Shown here in pieces: positions 46,021-55,100 of a stretch of DNA of 64,000 bases. Origin of the DNA: Fluctibacter corallii. Its GTDB lineage: Bacteria; Pseudomonadota; Gammaproteobacteria; Enterobacterales; Alteromonadaceae. How positions within the stretch are numbered: the first letter of the stretch is position 1; each line of letters starts with the position of its first letter. A program made the position numbers and the translations under genes. The stretch is taken from the NCBI RefSeq assembly GCF_025751585.1, contig NZ_JAOWKX010000001.1:496259-560258 (forward strand), read 5' to 3'. Under the pieces are notes generated by a model. It ran no database searches. It was not told where the DNA came from and saw only the letters and a program-made list of their open reading frames with translations.

Positions 46021-46754
46021 TATCTACGACGCGCTTCCAGCATAAGTTGTTTCATATCAGCCACCGCTTTAGCTAATCCATCAAAGGCTGCGCGTGCGAT
46101 AATAGCGTGACCAATGTTAAGCTCAATCACTTCATCAATCGCAGCAATGGGTTTCACATTATGGTAATGCAAACCGTGTCCCGCGTTCACTTTTAGCCCT
46201 TTCTGGTGCGCATATTTAATGCCTTCGATCAATTTTGCTAGCTCTTTTTCCTGCTCAGTTTCGTTGGTCGCTTCAGCATATTGACCTGTATGAATTTCAA
46301 TGTACGGTGCGCCCGTTTCAACAGCAGCATCAATTTGTTCTTTTTCGGCATCAATAAATAAAGATACTTGAATACCTTCAGAGGCTAAACGTCCGCAAGC
46401 AGCACTTATACGCGCAAGATTTCCTGCGACATCTAAGCCACCTTCAGTGGTTAACTCTTCGCGCTTTTCCGGCACTAAACAACAAAATTCAGGTTGAGTT
46501 TTCGTAGCAATGACCAGCATTTCTTCAGTTACTGCCATTTCTAGGTTCATACGCGTGTTTAGGGTTTGACGCAACAACGCCACATCGCGATCAGTAATAT
46601 GACGGCGATCTTCACGCAAATGGACGGTGATACCATCCGCGCCTGCACGCTCTGCTACATCGGCGGCATGCACAGGATCGGGATAAGATGTGCCACGCGC
46701 ATTGCGAAGCGTGGCGATATGATCAATATTCACGCCTAAAAGAATGTCTTTCAT
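46020..46754 (-). CDS. pdxJ: Pyridoxine 5'-phosphate synthase
   Basis: Condenses deoxyxylulose-5-phosphate with 3-amino-2-oxopropyl phosphate to make pyridoxine 5'-phosphate. The start ATG 46754 gives 244 residues beginning [21 protein letters not shown], the universal N-terminus. A longer open frame reaching 46871 merely overlaps rec[20 protein letters not shown]-like and [12 protein letters not shown] segments are present. It overlaps the recO stop by four bases. pdxA, which makes its co-substrate, lies at 58.7 kb. Confidence 0.97.
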   Translation of the reverse strand: MKDILLGVNIDHIATLRNARGTSYPDPVHAADVAERAGADGITVHLREDRRHITDRDVALLRQTLNTRMNLEMAVTEEMLVIATKTQPEFCCLVPEKREELTTEGGLDVAGNLARISAACGRLASEGIQVSLFIDAEKEQIDAAVETGAPYIEIHTGQYAEATNETEQEKELAKLIEGIKYAHQKGLKVNAGHGLHYHNVKPIAAIDEVIELNIGHAIIARAAFDGLAKAVADMKQLMLEARRR

Positions 46755-47458
46755 CGTTGCTGCTCCATGTGCAGAAATAACTCTCTGCTTTTTAAAGGTT
46801 TCGTGCCCAGAATAGGTAGAAAGGCCTGACGCATTATGTGTTTTGACCACTTTAATGACATCGGATGCCAATGTCGCTGAGCAATATCTATTATAATATT
46901 TCCCGGAATTTGCGCGCGCAAACCATTTACAGGTGCGCAGGTAAATCCCTGCTCGTTAATGTATTGGTAGTAAGAATCAGGAAGAATAGATTCACCTGTT
47001 TCGCAATCATAATCCCAATCGGGGGTGTAACCCAGTTCATCCAGTAACAGTAATTCAAAATTACGTAATAACGGTTCTAACGGTGCGTTTTCTGTTAGCG
47101 CTTGCAGCGCATCTGTGTAAGCATCGAAGACGTTTGGAAACGCCACCTCAATAGGCAAACAACGACTTAACAATTCATTGAGATACATGCCTGAAAACAT
47201 TGCTCTTCCCACTAAAGGGAAGGGTTTTGATACCGACTCCACACTACCGGCATTCTTAAGCTCATTACGTCCATACACAGTGACAAGAATCGGCTGAAAC
47301 GGTTGAAGCAAACTTTTGCGATCGCTTTTACTGCCCCGCACCCCCTTGCAAACGGCATGCACTTTGCCTTCTTCTTGGGTGAAAAATTCAGCCAGATAGC
47401 TCGTTTCTCTGTACGGGCGACGATGCAGCAAAAAAGCATTAAGGTTATCGCGTTTCAC
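46751..47458 (-). CDS. recO: DNA repair protein RecO
   Basis: Loads RecA at gaps with RecF and RecR. It has 235 residues: an N-terminal OB fold ([28 protein letters not shown]) and a helical C-terminal domain, without the zinc-finger cysteines seen in some RecO. The start is GTG 47458; no better ATG is in frame. The recO-pdxJ-acpS order is conserved in gammaproteobacteria. Confidence 0.95.
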   Translation of the reverse strand: MKRDNLNAFLLHRRPYRETSYLAEFFTQEEGKVHAVCKGVRGSKSDRKSLLQPFQPILVTVYGRNELKNAGSVESVSKPFPLVGRAMFSGMYLNELLSRCLPIEVAFPNVFDAYTDALQALTENAPLEPLLRNFELLLLDELGYTPDWDYDCETGESILPDSYYQYINEQGFTCAPVNGLRAQIPGNIIIDIAQRHWHPMSLKWSKHIMRQAFLPILGTKPLKSRELFLHMEQQR

Positions 47459-47469
47459 TCAATATTCCG

Positions 47470-47748
47470 CTATGTGATGCGCAACCGCACAACCTTCATG
47501 TATTCGAACTCTACGCCTGCAATCTCTTCAGCTTGAGGGTAATATGTCAAATTCACCCGCGCCCCCTTCAGGTTTTTATAAGGTTGCTTGCGGCGATACT
47601 TGAATGGCACATCAATGCCATCAATCATAAGCGTATTCAGATACCAATCGCCGTCCTCTCGCTGCACATGAGACGACACCTTCACATTTTCAGTGTGGGT
47701 GAGATTCTGATGAGTTGTCAGTAATGCTTGAATGTCTTTACTTGTCAT
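47470..47748 (-). CDS. Conserved small protein upstream of recO, unknown function
   Basis: A 92-residue soluble protein from ATG 47748 (an upstream TTG two codons earlier is less likely). It reads as alternating short strands (DWYLNTLMIDGIDVPFKYRR, VNLTYYPQAEEIAGVEFEYMKVV), suggesting a small beta-rich fold. I do not recognise the family. It ends eleven bases before recO and so probably heads that operon. Confidence 0.7.
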   Translation of the reverse strand: MTSKDIQALLTTHQNLTHTENVKVSSHVQREDGDWYLNTLMIDGIDVPFKYRRKQPYKNLKGARVNLTYYPQAEEIAGVEFEYMKVVRLRIT

Positions 47749-47835
47749 TTGCAAAAACTAAGTTCGACCGTAGCTAATCATGATATCATCGAATGAAATA
47801 AAAATAACAATTTAGCCGTAATTTAAAGGACATTT

Positions 47836-48498
47836 ATGCAGGGAAACATTCAACGCGTAGCGCTATTCATTTTGTCTTTTTCGCTATTAACTGCATGCGA
47901 CACTCAGCCCGTTAAAACCGAATCCATGCTATACCGCGAACGTGCAGACAATGAAGCGAATACAATGTTATCCAGCGCTGAATCCCTGATCAAGCAAGTA
48001 GACAAAACGCAATTAATCCAGCATGTATATGAATTGCAAAAAATTAACTCAATGCTGAAAGATGTCGCTGAGGTATACAGAAACAAATCCATTCTAGACT
48101 GGAAAGGGCAACGTTATTTGGCACTCCAAGGTCAGTTGAATAGCTATCACCGCCCATTATCTCTAGCTGCAATTCCTCTTCTCCAGCAACTCCATAATGA
48201 AACCAAGCTACTCAGGGAACAAGTTGAGCAGGCAAAAACGCGTCCCCAATCTGCCAGTTCACGCAGCCCTGATGACATGGTCAACTATCTATCTAAACAC
48301 TACAACCAACGCATATCAGCATGTTGTTTGATGTCTTTATCTGACATAGAGCAACTTCTACCTACAAATGAGACTTATATTCCGCTTAAACGATTGATTT
48401 TAAATATCAATTTATCACTAACAAGAATGATTAAAGAGGAGGGATACGGAGATACCTTATTACGAGAAATTAACCAATTAGATTCACAATTGCGTTAA
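47836..48498 (+). CDS. Lipoprotein of unknown function
   Basis: A 220-residue lipoprotein with the lipobox LLTAC at Cys21. The rest is helical with coiled-coil character (SSAESLIKQVDKTQLIQHVYELQKIN, LLREQVEQAKT) and a double Cys (SACCLMSL). It is divergent from the recO operon and convergent with the HEPN-like gene. I recognise no named family. Confidence 0.72.
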   Translation: MQGNIQRVALFILSFSLLTACDTQPVKTESMLYRERADNEANTMLSSAESLIKQVDKTQLIQHVYELQKINSMLKDVAEVYRNKSILDWKGQRYLALQGQLNSYHRPLSLAAIPLLQQLHNETKLLREQVEQAKTRPQSASSRSPDDMVNYLSKHYNQRISACCLMSLSDIEQLLPTNETYIPLKRLILNINLSLTRMIKEEGYGDTLLREINQLDSQLR

Positions 48499-48528
48499 AC
48501 CTTGAGGCAACGACTCTCCGCATTAATA

Positions 48529-49089
48529 TTAGGATTGTACTTCGTCTATTTGCTTACTGGAAAGCAATGCCATTAGCTTGTAGCACAACTCGATATAATG
48601 GACCGCTTCCGCGCTGCCAACTTGGTAATTCTTAGCATGCGCAACTTTGTTACGCAGGCGGCGCAATTCGTTAAATAATTTACCGCGTTTCTGGTCAATC
48701 AAACCTTCTTGCAACAAGGTCTTTTCCATTACTTTATAGCGAGTATTCACATTTAGGTCGACATTCACATTGGCGGTTTGAATCATTTTTTCTGCAGCCA
48801 GCTCTACGCCTCTCCATGCCTCAAGTACAGCAGCGTTGGGTAAGCTATTTGCAGACTCAATCAATGACAATTTTTTATCATTATCAAACTCAGGAAAGGC
48901 CTCACGCGCGTCTTTAGACGCTTCTTCTAACGCCTCGCCAAACTCAATTTCAAGCTCTTTATATTTTACTTTTTTTGCGAGGGGTAATAGTTGTAATAAA
49001 GGTGTTTTTAAAACAACCGCGCATGACATGACAACAATAGGCCAAGCAAGCCTATCCACTAACTCAATAATAAATTGCATCCAATGCAT
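48529..49089 (-). CDS. Membrane-anchored protein with HEPN-like C-terminal motif
   Basis: A 186-residue protein with one N-terminal membrane helix (LAWPIVVMSCAVVLKTPLLQLL). It continues into a charged coiled-coil-like linker (KYKELEIEFGEALEEASKDARE) and a helical domain. That domain contains LRRLRNKVAH, which fits the R-x4-6-H motif of HEPN and DUF4145-like proteins. HEPN domains include RNases, but many are non-catalytic, so activity is not implied. The start is ATG 49089 with AAGGA upstream. It is 15 bases downstream of the YbaN-like gene on the same strand. Confidence 0.72.
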   Translation of the reverse strand: MHWMQFIIELVDRLAWPIVVMSCAVVLKTPLLQLLPLAKKVKYKELEIEFGEALEEASKDAREAFPEFDNDKKLSLIESANSLPNAAVLEAWRGVELAAEKMIQTANVNVDLNVNTRYKVMEKTLLQEGLIDQKRGKLFNELRRLRNKVAHAKNYQVGSAEAVHYIELCYKLMALLSSKQIDEVQS

Positions 49090-49104
49090 GCTTGTTCCTT
49101 AACG

Positions 49105-49464
49105 CTACTTAGGTTCGGCTCGCGTCACTAAAAACATGGCGATCAATAAAAAAAACACTGCCAAGCCCGTTAATAGCAACATATTATTTGAACGAGAGTA
49201 CAGTATTCCCCAACTCAGAATCAGCATCAACACCGCAATATATTTACTTTTTCTTGAAATGGCTTTTTGTTGCTCCCAATCAATCAGTAACTTACCCAAT
49301 TGGGGGTGATCATATAACCATTGGTGCAAACGCGCTGAGCCTCTAGCGGCAAACCATGCAGTTAACAATAAAAAAGGAACTGTTGGTAAACCGGGCAAAA
49401 ATACCCCCAGAAGTGCCAAAGCGAGAAACAAATAAGCAAAAACCAGTGAAATGACTTTTTTCAT
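49105..49464 (-). CDS. YbaN-family (DUF454) inner-membrane protein
   Basis: A 119-residue membrane protein with the DUF454 signature near the start: FLALALLGVFLPGLPTVPFLLL, followed by AAWFAARGSARLHQWL-like sequence (residues about 35-50) and KYIAVLMLILSWGIL. Three to four helices are expected. Function is unknown in all species. It lies 16 bases after recJ on the same strand. Confidence 0.9.
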   Translation of the reverse strand: MKKVISLVFAYLFLALALLGVFLPGLPTVPFLLLTAWFAARGSARLHQWLYDHPQLGKLLIDWEQQKAISRKSKYIAVLMLILSWGILYSRSNNMLLLTGLAVFFLLIAMFLVTRAEPK

Positions 49465-49480
49465 AATGATTTGAACGAGA

Positions 49481-51208
49481 TCAATTCAACGGCTCCAATC
49501 CTTCCACTAGCAGTTGTAAGCTTACTTTGCCTCTAAATTCATTAATATCAAGCTTATAAACAGCGCGTATTCGCTTAACACTCGCTTGAGGCCAAATGGC
49601 GGTATCGACATTAAATGCAATTGCGTCAACCAGTTGACCAGTGGGAGTAGACAACATCATTTTTAAGTGCTTTTGTCCGACAATGCGTTGCTCGAGCAAT
49701 GCAAACTCACCGTCAAAACAAGGCTCTTCATACCCTTGCCCCCAAGGACCCGCGTCTTTCAACAACTTTGCAAATTGCAAATTAAAGTCATTAAGCGCTA
49801 ATTCCCCGTCGGTAATATAGACATTTTCGAGATTTTTTCCGCGTAAGTTCGCTTCTGCACATTCGGTAAATGCCCGCTGAAACTCGTCCAAATGGCTCAA
49901 TGGCAATGACAGTCCAGCCGCCATCGCATGACCACCAAATTTATCAATAACGTTGGGATATTTGGTATTGATCTCTTCTAACAAATCACGAATATGCAAC
50001 CCAGGAATAGAGCGAGCCGAGCCTTTCAACGTGTCATCATCCTGATGTGCAAATGCAATCGTCGGCCTGTAATACTTTTCTTTAATCCGGCCCGCCACAA
50101 TACCAATAACACCTTGATGAAAATCAGGTTTGTACAACACAATGCCATGCGGAAGCTGATGTTCATTAAACTGAATCGTATTCAGTGAAGTTTCGGCCTC
50201 TACTTGCATAGACGACTCTATTTCACGGCGCTCACGATTAAGGCTGTCGAGTTGCGCGGCAATATGTCTCACACGATGCACATCATCACTCAACAAACAC
50301 TCAATACCCATCGACATATCATCAAGCCTACCTGCGGCATTGAGCCGTGGACCCAGTACAAAGCCTAAGTCACTGGCCGCCAATTGCGTTTGCTTACGTC
50401 CAGCAACATCCAGTAACGCCTGAATGCCTGGTCGACAATGACCACTGCGTATGCGTTGTAGCCCCTGATGCACAAGAATTCGATTGTTATCATCTAACTT
50501 AACCACATCCGCTACTGTGCCTAGCGCGACAATATCCAAAAACTCAGCTAAATTAGGCACGGCAAGTTGTTGGCTTTCAAACCACCCTCGCTCCATTAGC
50601 CCAGCGCGTAAAGCGAGCATAAGATAAAATGCAACGCCCACGCCTGCAATGCTCTTTGATGCAAAGTCACAGCCATATTGATTCGGATTAACAATAGCGT
50701 CAGCGGGTGGCAACGTTTCGGAAGGCAAGTGGTGATCGGTGATAACCACGTCAATGCCCAAGGACTTTGCTCGCTCGACACCGTCGAAACAAGATATGCC
50801 GTTATCTACAGTAATGATGACATCTGCGCCTTGCTGATGCGCAACATCTACGATTTGTGGGCTTAGGCCATACCCGAAGTCAAATCGATTGGGCACGAGG
50901 TAGTCATGATTTTTGCTGCCCATTTTACTAAGCGACAACAACACTAACGCTGTACTGGTGGCACCATCGGCGTCAAAGTCTCCAACGATGATAATGCGTT
51001 TGCTCTGCGCTAAAGCCCGCTCAAGTACCAATACAGCCTCAGTCATGCCACGCATTGACTTGTAATGCAATAAGCCTTTAAGTCCAGTCTCTAACTCAGA
51101 CGGCTCACTTATCCCTCTACTGGCATAGATTTGACGAAGTGTTGCATGGGTGACAGATGACAAATGCGTATCGTCGACCTTTGGACGACGAGAAATGGAT
51201 AAAGGCAT
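49481..51208 (-). CDS. recJ: Single-stranded-DNA-specific exonuclease RecJ
   Basis: 5'-3' exonuclease used in recombination and mismatch repair. It has 575 residues (577 in E. coli). The DHH-family motifs are present: IIVGDFDADGATSTALVLLS, ITVDNGISCFDGV and VVITDHHLPSE, with GPRLNAAGRLDDM later. The DHHA1 and OB domains complete it (IVAGRIKEKYYRPTIAFA, GSARSIPGLHIRDLL). It is preceded by dsbC, as in E. coli, but a terminator (51241-51270) separates the two. Confidence 0.97.
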   Translation of the reverse strand: MPLSISRRPKVDDTHLSSVTHATLRQIYASRGISEPSELETGLKGLLHYKSMRGMTEAVLVLERALAQSKRIIIVGDFDADGATSTALVLLSLSKMGSKNHDYLVPNRFDFGYGLSPQIVDVAHQQGADVIITVDNGISCFDGVERAKSLGIDVVITDHHLPSETLPPADAIVNPNQYGCDFASKSIAGVGVAFYLMLALRAGLMERGWFESQQLAVPNLAEFLDIVALGTVADVVKLDDNNRILVHQGLQRIRSGHCRPGIQALLDVAGRKQTQLAASDLGFVLGPRLNAAGRLDDMSMGIECLLSDDVHRVRHIAAQLDSLNRERREIESSMQVEAETSLNTIQFNEHQLPHGIVLYKPDFHQGVIGIVAGRIKEKYYRPTIAFAHQDDDTLKGSARSIPGLHIRDLLEEINTKYPNVIDKFGGHAMAAGLSLPLSHLDEFQRAFTECAEANLRGKNLENVYITDGELALNDFNLQFAKLLKDAGPWGQGYEEPCFDGEFALLEQRIVGQKHLKMMLSTPTGQLVDAIAFNVDTAIWPQASVKRIRAVYKLDINEFRGKVSLQLLVEGLEPLN

Positions 51209-51240
51209 AGCGTGATGAACAAAAATATAGAAATTAAGCT

Positions 51241-51270
51241 AAAAAAATAAAGAGGCTTTCGCCTCTTTAT
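51241..51270 (-). terminator. Intrinsic terminator after dsbC
   Basis: On the minus strand ATAAAGAGGC pairs with GCCTCTTTAT around a GAAA loop and is followed by a run of seven T. It lies directly after the dsbC stop and 30 bases before recJ, so recJ needs its own promoter or readthrough. Confidence 0.92.
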
Positions 51271-51272
51271 CA

Positions 51273-51998
51273 TTAAATTTGTTTGAGAGATTGTAGCAGC
51301 ATTGGGGCCGGTTGATAACCGCCAATCAACGAACCATCAGGAAGGATAATATTAGGTGTACCTGTCACGCCCACTAACTGACCAAACTCATACTGCTCGG
51401 CAACAGGATTCTCACATTTTGCAGGCTTAACTGCATCGCCACTTTTAGCCGTCGTCATCGCTTCAAGCGGGTCCTTTGCACACCACACCGATACCATGTC
51501 TTCGAACGACTGGCTCTGCATGCCGCCTCGCGGGAATGCTAAATAACGAACCGTAATACCAAGATCATTGTATTCCGCAATTTGACTGTGCAATCTGCGG
51601 CAGTAGCCACAAGTAATGTCAGTGAACACATTTACCACATACTTTTCATCTTTAGCTTTGAACACAATGGCGTCGTTTTCAAACTTCTTTAGCCCTTCAT
51701 TACGAATTTCGCCCAGTGCTTCCTCTGTTTCATTACGCATATCCTCATCCAAGTTGAAGATACGCGCTTGCATGAAATACTTGCCATCTTGACTGATATA
51801 GAAAAGCCCACGGTTTGTGATCACCTGGAGTAATCCATCAACAGGTGCATCAGCTACACTACTGACTTCCAGCCCTAACACTTTTTCAACTTTATCAATT
51901 GCTGGCGCATGGTTTTCTTGCGCAAAAACCTGATGCGAAAAAGCAGCCATACAAGCGATGGATGAAACCAGTATCGCTTTTTTAAACCATGAATTCAT
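51273..51998 (-). CDS. dsbC: Periplasmic thiol:disulfide isomerase DsbC
   Basis: Rearranges wrong disulfides in secreted proteins. From ATG 51998 (AGGAAA upstream) it is 241 residues: signal peptide about 1-26 (ending VFAQ), N-terminal dimerisation domain, and thioredoxin-like catalytic domain with the CGYC active site (DITCGYCRRLHSQ). YLAFPRGGMQSQ and GVTGTPNIILPDG follow. Its products would help the Cys-containing secreted proteases in this window. The longer frame to 52013 starts at TTG and has no support. Confidence 0.96.
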   Translation of the reverse strand: MNSWFKKAILVSSIACMAAFSHQVFAQENHAPAIDKVEKVLGLEVSSVADAPVDGLLQVITNRGLFYISQDGKYFMQARIFNLDEDMRNETEEALGEIRNEGLKKFENDAIVFKAKDEKYVVNVFTDITCGYCRRLHSQIAEYNDLGITVRYLAFPRGGMQSQSFEDMVSVWCAKDPLEAMTTAKSGDAVKPAKCENPVAEQYEFGQLVGVTGTPNIILPDGSLIGGYQPAPMLLQSLKQI

Positions 51999-52363
51999 AT
52001 TCTTTCCTATCAAATCTAAACCTCTTATTCCTTAAGACCGGAATAAGTTAAAAATATTCCTTTTATTTCTTTATTACCGCGTAACAAAGAAAACACATAC
52101 CTTATTTGGTATTGTGTGCGCTATCATTTAGCAGCTATGTTGCAAATGTATGACGCCCAAAAGGCGACAAAAAATAGACGTATTAACGAGACTACCATTT
52201 CCACAACCATCGCATACTATTCGATTCGATGCCAGAACGTTTAGCGCACGTATTACTTGTTACATCGAACGGGAAACAAAATATCCGAATTACGTATTAA
52301 TGAAAAGAGATAATGTCAATCGTCGCTAGCTCCACCTCATTGATGAGTCATTTATTTCGCAAA
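51999..52363. other. Gene-free interval between dsbC and djlA
   Basis: About 365 bases without a convincing gene. CTTATTCC (52024-52031) and GGAATAAG (52040-52047) form a perfect 8-bp stem in the presumed dsbC leader. The dsbC promoter is expected here. An 86-codon plus-strand frame (52313-52573) is an antisense shadow of djlA. Confidence 0.5.
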
Positions 52364-53230
52364 TTATTTCATTCCACGCTCTTGTTTAATCATTTCATAC
52401 GCTGCCTGAATATCTTGCGCTTTGTTTTTTGCTATCTCCATCGCTTGTTTGGGCAAGCCTTTAGATACCAGCTTATCTGGGTGATGCTCACTCATGAGCT
52501 TTCTATATGCTTTTTTAATGGCGCGATCATCGTCGCTTTTATTAACCCCCAAAATCTTATAAGCATCTTGTAAAGTAGGGCCTTTAGGCGCGCTTTGGTG
52601 GGTTCGTTGGCGATATTGATGCTGCGACTGTCCAGTTTGGCTTTGATAACGAGTATGTTGACGAAAACGCACCTCAGCTTCAAACATTGACATTAAATAC
52701 AGCAATTCATTTTGCTTAAACCCTAAGCCCTCAGCAACATTTTCTAACACCCGTTGCTCTGCTGCGTCTACGCTGCCATCTGCATAAGCTGATTGAATCA
52801 GAATTTCTAAAAAAACTTGCTTAATATCACGACGCCCGTGACAACTTTCACTAAAAGACTTCAGGGTTTTCAGTAACGGGAAATCCCGTTCTTTACCCTC
52901 ACGAAAAGCTTGCTGGGCTTCTTTACGCACATCGCCTTCGAGTCCCATTTCGTCCATAAGTGCGGTAGCGACCCGAATTTCTTCAGATTTCACCTGACCA
53001 TCCGCTTTCGCGATATGTCCCATTACGGAAAAGAGCGCATGAAAGAACACCGCTTGAGATTTAATTTGATCCTGAGACGTGAAGAAGCGACTAAACCCGC
53101 CTTGTTGGCTGAAATCCTGGCTGTAGCCACGATCAAACATGTGACCCACTATGAATCCCAAAATGGCTCCGGGTATACGGCCAAACATGAAACCAAACAA
53201 CGTACCTAATACTTTTCCCCAAATGGGCAT
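52364..53230 (-). CDS. djlA: DnaJ-like membrane co-chaperone DjlA
   Basis: A DnaK co-chaperone anchored by an N-terminal glycine-rich membrane segment (VLGTLFGFMFGRIPGAILGFIVGHMFD). The 288 residues continue with a TerB-like helical domain (about 60-180; HALFSVMGHIAKADGQVKSEE) and a C-terminal J domain (about 215-288) with the HPD motif (SEHHPDKLVSKG). The DjlA-next-to-lptD arrangement is the same as in E. coli, though here murU and amgK lie between them. Confidence 0.95.
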   Translation of the reverse strand: MPIWGKVLGTLFGFMFGRIPGAILGFIVGHMFDRGYSQDFSQQGGFSRFFTSQDQIKSQAVFFHALFSVMGHIAKADGQVKSEEIRVATALMDEMGLEGDVRKEAQQAFREGKERDFPLLKTLKSFSESCHGRRDIKQVFLEILIQSAYADGSVDAAEQRVLENVAEGLGFKQNELLYLMSMFEAEVRFRQHTRYQSQTGQSQHQYRQRTHQSAPKGPTLQDAYKILGVNKSDDDRAIKKAYRKLMSEHHPDKLVSKGLPKQAMEIAKNKAQDIQAAYEMIKQERGMK

Positions 53231-53920
53231 TTACCACTCCAACTCATTTAGCCAGGCCAACCGCTCTGGCGTTCCAACATCACACCAAAACCCATTATGA
53301 AGGTGACCGGTCAACACACCGCGCTCAGCCATGTGTCTTAACATAGGCCCTAACGGTAACTTATCAACCGCGAGCGAGTCAAAACAACGTTTGTGATATA
53401 TAGCAATACCTGCAAACGTATAGCTCGCGCTATTTTCAGATTTAAGTGACACAAAAGGCGAAGTAAAAGCAAAGTCCCCTTTTGGATGATGAATAGGATT
53501 ATCTACTAACACGATATGTGCATCATTATTGACATTGAGCTGCTGACTCGTTTCGATAACATCACTCAAATCGACATCATGAAAAATATCGCCATTCACC
53601 ACCAAAAATTGATCTGAATAGTCATCTGGGCACAGCAATGGCAACGCCTTAATAATGCCTCCGGCAGTCTCTAGCGCACTACCTTCATCAGAATAATGAA
53701 TGCGGCAACGAAAGCGTGAGCCATCACCGAGATAATCAGAAATATGCTGCCCCAACCATGCCAAATTAATCACAATATCGCTTATGCCCGCTGACACTAA
53801 TTTCTTAATTTGGTGTTCGATAATAGGGATGCCTTTCACTTTTAAAAGTGGTTTCGGTGTTGAATCCGTAAGGGGGCGCATACGCTCGCCGCGGCCTGCT
53901 GCCAGAATCATTGCTCTCAT
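53231..53920 (-). CDS. murU: N-acetylmuramate alpha-1-phosphate uridylyltransferase
   Basis: A 229-residue nucleotidyltransferase that makes UDP-MurNAc in the peptidoglycan recycling bypass that avoids fosfomycin-sensitive steps. The signature MILAAGRGERMRPLTDSTPKPLL is at the N-terminus, with VVNGDIFHDVDLSD (metal-binding Asp) and FWCDVGTPERL at the end. It overlaps amgK by four bases, as in Pseudomonas, where amgK-murU also neighbour lptD. A general sugar-phosphate nucleotidyltransferase role cannot be excluded. Confidence 0.92.
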   Translation of the reverse strand: MRAMILAAGRGERMRPLTDSTPKPLLKVKGIPIIEHQIKKLVSAGISDIVINLAWLGQHISDYLGDGSRFRCRIHYSDEGSALETAGGIIKALPLLCPDDYSDQFLVVNGDIFHDVDLSDVIETSQQLNVNNDAHIVLVDNPIHHPKGDFAFTSPFVSLKSENSASYTFAGIAIYHKRCFDSLAVDKLPLGPMLRHMAERGVLTGHLHNGFWCDVGTPERLAWLNELEW

Positions 53921-54912
53921 AACACGTTTTTCTCAAATGCAGGAATCACACGCATTTCAATCAAATTAGCAAAGTCATGCAAATCAGTATATCGGCGTGC
54001 AATAACCGGAATATATGATAAGGCAGTAGGAATGTCGTCCAAATACACTGACTTACCGTCTCGCAAATGCAATCGCGCAAAAATACCAGCTGCTTTTGCA
54101 TGTCGTTGTATACCCGTTAAATCAAACCAACGTCTGAATGTTGAAAGCGGATACTGTGAATAATCGCGTTGGTGCAACGCGCTCAACTGCGCGTCTACCC
54201 ACTGTTCGGGCCAAGCCTTGTAACAGTCTCTTAATAGTGATACCGCATCGTAGGTAATCGGCCCACAAACAGCATCTTGAAAATCAATCACACCAATTTC
54301 ATCGTCACCGACAATCATCAGATTTCTTGAATGGAAATCGCGATGACATCCTACTTGCGGCTGCGCCAGCATATTGTTGGCTAATACGATCTCGGCGTCT
54401 CTTAGCACTCGCTGTTCCTTTTCATCTAACTTAAGGCTGAGAAGTTTATTCACTAACCACTCAGTGAATAAACCAAAATCGCGATCGAGCAACGCCTGAT
54501 CATAAAACTTCATGTTGCCCTGGGCTGTGCGTGTACAGGATTGAATTGCCGGAAGCTGTTTTAACGCAGACTGATACCAATCTGATACAGACTTGGATTC
54601 AAAAATTGACGCAAACTGCTTGTCTCCAAAGTCCTCTAATACGTAAAAACCTTGCTCAACATTCACAGCCAGCACTGCGGGCACTCTCACGCCATGCTGG
54701 CTATACGCTTCTGCGACTGCTATAAAACGATTTACATCTTCCGTTTCAGGCGGTGCATCAACGGCAATATAGCTTTTTTGGTTTGACTGAAAACGAAAAT
54801 ATCGCCGAAAACTCGCATCACCCGATACGATGTTTAAAGACGTAAAAGAAAATTGTGAATGTTGCTTTAGCCAGGAAACCAATTGCTCCTGTCGTTTAAC
54901 TTGATGACTCAC
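53917..54912 (-). CDS. amgK: Anomeric MurNAc/GlcNAc kinase
   Basis: An aminoglycoside-phosphotransferase-fold kinase of 331 residues that phosphorylates MurNAc at C1 for MurU. The catalytic loop is CHRDFHSRNLMIVGD, with the metal-binding Asp in GVIDFQDAVCGP. Early sequence ASFRRYFRFQSNQKSYIAVDAPP is typical of AmgK. It diverges from lptD with 188 bases between starts, so the two may share regulation. The overlap with murU supports the assignment. Confidence 0.93.
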   Translation of the reverse strand: MSHQVKRQEQLVSWLKQHSQFSFTSLNIVSGDASFRRYFRFQSNQKSYIAVDAPPETEDVNRFIAVAEAYSQHGVRVPAVLAVNVEQGFYVLEDFGDKQFASIFESKSVSDWYQSALKQLPAIQSCTRTAQGNMKFYDQALLDRDFGLFTEWLVNKLLSLKLDEKEQRVLRDAEIVLANNMLAQPQVGCHRDFHSRNLMIVGDDEIGVIDFQDAVCGPITYDAVSLLRDCYKAWPEQWVDAQLSALHQRDYSQYPLSTFRRWFDLTGIQRHAKAAGIFARLHLRDGKSVYLDDIPTALSYIPVIARRYTDLHDFANLIEMRVIPAFEKNVL

Positions 54913-55100
54913 AGCACCCCCTTGTATATCAAGGTTACTATACCCAAATGCGGTGAGAGATTAAAAGGCGACAAGAAACTAAATTCAGATATTTATCGTT
55001 TTTTTTAGTTGTTTACTGGCAAAACATATTCAAAGCCTTAAAATCGACATTTAATTTTCGATTTCTTGGCACCAACGGGATTCAATAATTTATAAACTGT

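Noticed and set aside
46755-46871. N-terminal extension of PdxJ
   Set aside because: The extra 39 codons overlap recO in another frame and precede the universal MKDILLGVN start.
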